Shown here one piece after another: positions 62,290 to 64,000 of a DNA stretch of 64,000 bases. The translations under genes and the position numbers were made by a program. The stretch spans positions 45,508,501-45,572,500 of the forward strand of contig NC_088934.1 of assembly GCF_038396675.1 (NCBI RefSeq), given 5' to 3'. Source of the stretch: Hydra vulgaris (taxonomy: Eukaryota; Cnidaria; Hydrozoa; Anthoathecata; Hydridae). Numbering within the stretch: the stretch's first letter is position 1; the number at the start of each line of letters is the position of its first letter. The notes below the pieces were generated by a model. It was not told the DNA's origin and did no database searches. It saw only the letters and a program-made list of their open reading frames with translations.

Positions 62290-63304
62290 CTAAAAAACAT
62301 CTTTAATATTTTTAACAACAACACTATTATTAATTAATAAAAAAAGGTTACGTGAATAATGATGATGAATAACGACTTATTTTAATTAAAATTACAATAA
62401 TTAGAAAAACCGCTAAATGATGGACATTTATGAGTCCATAGAGCTATATTAGTAGATGTTTTGCAAGTATGTTTGAACTGTTATCTATACCATTTGTTAT
62501 ATTTTTAGACTATATTATTATTCAATATATAAATAAGTAAAATTTTCGAAAACTCATGGTTTCTCAAAAAGTTATTGTTGATTTATTGTTGATTGGTTAT
62601 TAAAATTTAAATTAAAACCACATTAAATTAAAACTATAATAATAAAAAATTTTTAATTAAAATTTAAAAAATTGTTTTATTTTATTAGTATTTACACATT
62701 TTGTGCTGAGAAGTTATATTTTATAAGTATTTACATAAGTTATATTTTATAAGTACTTTATAAGTTTTTATTTTAAAAGTATTTACACATTTTGTGCTGA
62801 GAAGTTATATATACACATTTTGTGCTGAGAATATATATATATATATATAAATTATAATAAAATTAAAACAGGATTTCAGGCAGGTTATTTTGAAGTTTTA
62901 GAAATGACACTTTCAGGCACTGTGCAAACTGCAAACTTAAGTATGTTCATGCTTATGTCAAATAAGAATGTTTTGCAAAAATTTGTAAACCCCTTAAATT
63001 GAGGGGGGTTTAAACTTCATATAATTATAATTTTTGAATGCTGAGAGAATAGTATGAAACTTGAAATTTATCGATAAATATAAGCCTAGTTGACAATAAT
63101 ATAAAAATTTTTTATCATCTTGTTGTTAAGAATAGGGAAGGGGGTTGAGTTTAAAGGGCTTTTTTGTTCCAAGCCTCCAATTATGGCAATTTTTTGCAAA
63201 GCCTCATTATTTGACATAAGTATAAACATACAAATGTTAGGAGTTTGCTCCATGTATGGAAGGTAGCTATCTTAAACACCTAAAAATCCTGGATCTGTCG
63301 CTGC
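62290..63304. other. Probable intron/upstream of the UPF0598 gene, with a dispersed repeat
   Basis: No upstream exon identified. Direct duplications of atttacacattttgtgctga and ttatattttataagta occur at 62690-62835. The block at 62885-62960 (atgacactttcaggcactgt, gcaaactgcaaactta) resembles 38570-38640. At 63285-63304, cagcgacagatccagg (reversed) is a hAT-type terminus like that at 23306. Confidence 0.5.
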
Positions 63305-64000
63305 TTTTTAGTCCATTAAGTTGTTTATGTGGTTTTAAAAATTATATAAATAATACAATAAGGTTTATTTATGAAACATAAACAATGTAAACAATGTATC
63401 ATTCATTAGTATAAACAAATAAACCTTAAAAAGATTAAAAATCAAAAATTTATTTCTCACAACATTAAAAATGTGATTATAGGCAAAATGATTTTAAAAT
63501 AGGCTATTATTCCTTTCTTTCTCTATGGTAAAAAATAATCAAGCAATATAGCAACACATAGCAAACCTGACTATATCTTAAAAATACTTTTTCATGTAAA
63601 TTAATATTTAAAAAAAATTACCTTTAAAGCAAGTGACAAAATTACGAATTTTTGTTCCATCCAGAAATAACTGAAATTAGTAAAAAAAGCTAAAAAAATA
63701 TGATAAATTATTACTATGACATTATACCAATAGTTTCAAGAATTGATCATGAGTCTATTTTATATTTATTCATAAATTTCATAGTTAGGTCTTCCATAAA
63801 GTACACGTGGTATGGGGGAGGAGGAGGAGGGGATTGTACTCAAAAACGTAGAAATGCGTACAAGGGCGTGTGCGCGCATTAAAGACAGTGTGTACATAAG
63901 CAGTTTGAATATTTCTTGTTCTCTATCTCTCAAAAAACTGGATTTCTTTTTTTAAACAAAACCATTTAATTTCATGAGTTTAAAAAATCAATATGTTACT
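63305..64000. other. Intergenic, with a G-rich repeat motif
   Basis: No gene. At 63800-63880, a G-rich run (gggggaggaggaggagggg) is followed by acgtagaaatgcgtaca-type sequence. This looks like a dispersed-repeat end rather than coding sequence. Confidence 0.4.

Overview
The window looks like AT-rich animal DNA, most likely from a cnidarian of the Hydra type. The evidence is indirect. The background is very AT-rich and broken by long (TA)n arrays. The coding remnants belong to metazoan transposon families (jockey/CR1-like LINEs, hAT, piggyBac, Tc1/mariner, Tigger, tRNA-derived SINEs). The only two host-type genes are spliced animal genes: a clan-2-type cytochrome P450 and a UPF0598 (C8orf82-type) protein. 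Assignments come from reading motifs and remembered family patterns; no search was run.

Layout. 1-6.5 kb: a tRNA-derived SINE, then a degenerate LINE (ORF1, endonuclease, reverse transcriptase) carrying a fold-back duplication and an inserted palindromic MITE. 7.0-9.5 kb: an unrecognised broken coding stretch and a dead piggyBac transposase. 9.7-11 kb: a Tc1-like DD37E element. 11.07-15.57 kb: a larger DNA transposon with GAGACC termini encoding a DUF7869-like protein, with a Tc1-like DD36E element nested inside. 15.6-20.8 kb: a chain of elements joined by (TA)n or (AC)n, including a transposon with an intact 599-residue ORF, a probable solo LTR and a Tigger remnant. 21.5-26.5 kb: three more Tc1/mariner relics, a SINE and a LINE tail. 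27.2-30.5 kb: four hAT-type elements strung between (TA)n arrays. 30.5-31.8 kb: a GC-rich mariner with matching ends. 33.5-37.2 kb: two rearranged LINE copies on the minus strand. 39.4-41.5 kb: a large diverged inverted repeat whose left arm has an exon-like segment. 42-43.2 kb: a LINE fragment. 45.5-51.2 kb: a 5.7-kb transposon with very long, interrupted terminal inverted repeats, a decayed transposase, a SINE insertion and two perfect hairpins. 52.66-53.63 kb: the P450 terminal exon, with a one-base frameshift. 54.3 kb: a clean 46-bp tandem repeat. 56.3-60.2 kb: retroelement tails and a SINE. 61.8-62.3 kb: the last exon of the UPF0598 gene on the minus strand.

The strongest candidate for something not well described is a DDE transposase group with two very different members here (17276-19075 and 47497-49770). 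They share the ordered motif series HxDxK, (D)T..NTG, CxHH, NAR[WF] and ERxIK, while their termini differ completely. The second theme is that unrelated transposons repeatedly abut (TA)n arrays. Almost every mobile-element gene here is broken; the 599-residue ORF is the one clear exception.
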